Origin: Closterium sp. NIES-65
Lineage: Eukaryota; Streptophyta; Zygnematophyceae; Desmidiales; Closteriaceae
Length of the DNA: 64,000 bases
Direction: 5' to 3'
NCBI GenBank assembly: GCA_948144175.1
Contig: CANXME010000213.1
Coordinates: forward strand, 3,496,501 to 3,560,500
The notes under the pieces were generated by a model. It was not told where the DNA came from. It worked only from the letters and a program-made list of their open reading frames with translations, and ran no database searches. Shown piece after piece: positions 63,868 to 64,000 of the stretch. Each line of letters begins with the position of its first letter. Position 1 is the stretch's first letter. Made by a program: the position numbers and the translations under genes.

Positions 63868-64000
63868 TGTCAAAAGTAGCAGTACAAAGTTTAGAGACAG
63901 AAAGAGGGATTTCACTAGCAGCGGTTGGGATACATATAGCAAACCCTAACGGGTTGTACCCGCTATAGAGCACCCCACTATAGGCTAGATAATAACATTC
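63868..64000 (-). repeat. E10 5' LTR, first 133 bases
   Basis: Plus strand TGTCAAAAGTAGCAG to ATAACATTC; the last six bases expected from the 3' LTR fall outside the window. Confidence 0.92.

Larger units (their letters stand above)
62651..64000 (-). mobile_element. E10: miniature TRIM-like LTR element, cut by window edge
   Basis: 139-bp 3' LTR (62651-62789) and the first 133 bases of the 5' LTR (63868-64000) bracket only about 1080 bp of internal sequence. The polypurine end (CACCCCGATAGCC) and the primer site TGGTATCAGAG (63857-63867) are in place. No gag or pol motif is found inside. The internal part has the family A GGGCCCACC and hairpin near the primer site and GC-rich repeats (63460-63720) with GGGCGCACGGCGGGCAGAAAACC units. 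It is a non-autonomous element, inserted in E11. Confidence 0.88.

Overview
The window is a eukaryotic, plant-lineage nuclear segment made almost entirely of nested LTR retrotransposons. One recognisable host gene lies in it, a six-exon ergothioneine synthase of the fused Egt1 type on the minus strand at about 19576-23906. Several things suggest a streptophyte green alga, possibly a zygnematophyte such as Closterium: plant-type Copia primer-binding sites (TGGTATCAGAGC and variants), spliceosomal introns, high GC, nonsense mutations of the CAG-to-TAG type, and a Ty3/gypsy element carrying a cytosine-5 methyltransferase, a trait I recall being reported from charophytes. The organism assignment is inference. 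No tRNA, rRNA or CRISPR array was seen.

Element names used here. Family A (Copia, 126-134 bp LTRs): E1 (1-3725, minus, cut by the window edge), E3 (9232-16644, minus, intact), E5 (26586-34042, minus), E6 (34514-49474, plus), E7 (38149-45582, minus), E9 (52046-59574, minus). Family B (Copia with 434-443 bp LTRs): E2 (3726-6836, plus, 3' part), E4 (6837-9231 plus 16645-19525, minus), E11 (60497-62650, plus, 5' part). E8 is the Ty3/gypsy element with a methyltransferase domain (about 34066-34513, 49475-52045, 59575-60496, plus). E10 (62651 to beyond 64000, minus) is a miniature TRIM-like element. S1 (47977-48155) is a solo LTR.

Left block (1-19525): E4 is the oldest layer. E3 is inserted in its integrase region with target duplication CGTTG, and E2 is inserted in its RNase H. 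E1 is inserted in E2's integrase. E4's 5' LTR ends 50 bp beyond the stop codon of the Egt1 gene.

Middle block (19526-26585): the Egt1 gene with degenerate copies of two exon ends inside one intron, then about 2.5 kb with no recognisable gene and one possible old LTR.

Right block (26586-64000): E5 sits in a poly-C run. The gypsy element E8 is split by E6 (duplication TAGAA) and E9 (GGGAG). E6 is itself split by E7 (TCATG) and S1 (CTTTG). E11 lies at the 3' end of E8 and is split by E10. Removing each insertion with one copy of its 5-bp duplication rejoins the interrupted reading frames, which fixes the order of events.

Family A elements share a layout: short LTR, primer-binding site, a hairpin with covarying stem next to it, a T-run, 0.7-1 kb of element-specific GC-rich tandem repeats, then one Gag-Pol reading frame with a glycine-rich tract, aspartic protease, integrase, RT and RNase H. 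Only E3 has this frame uninterrupted (1992 codons).
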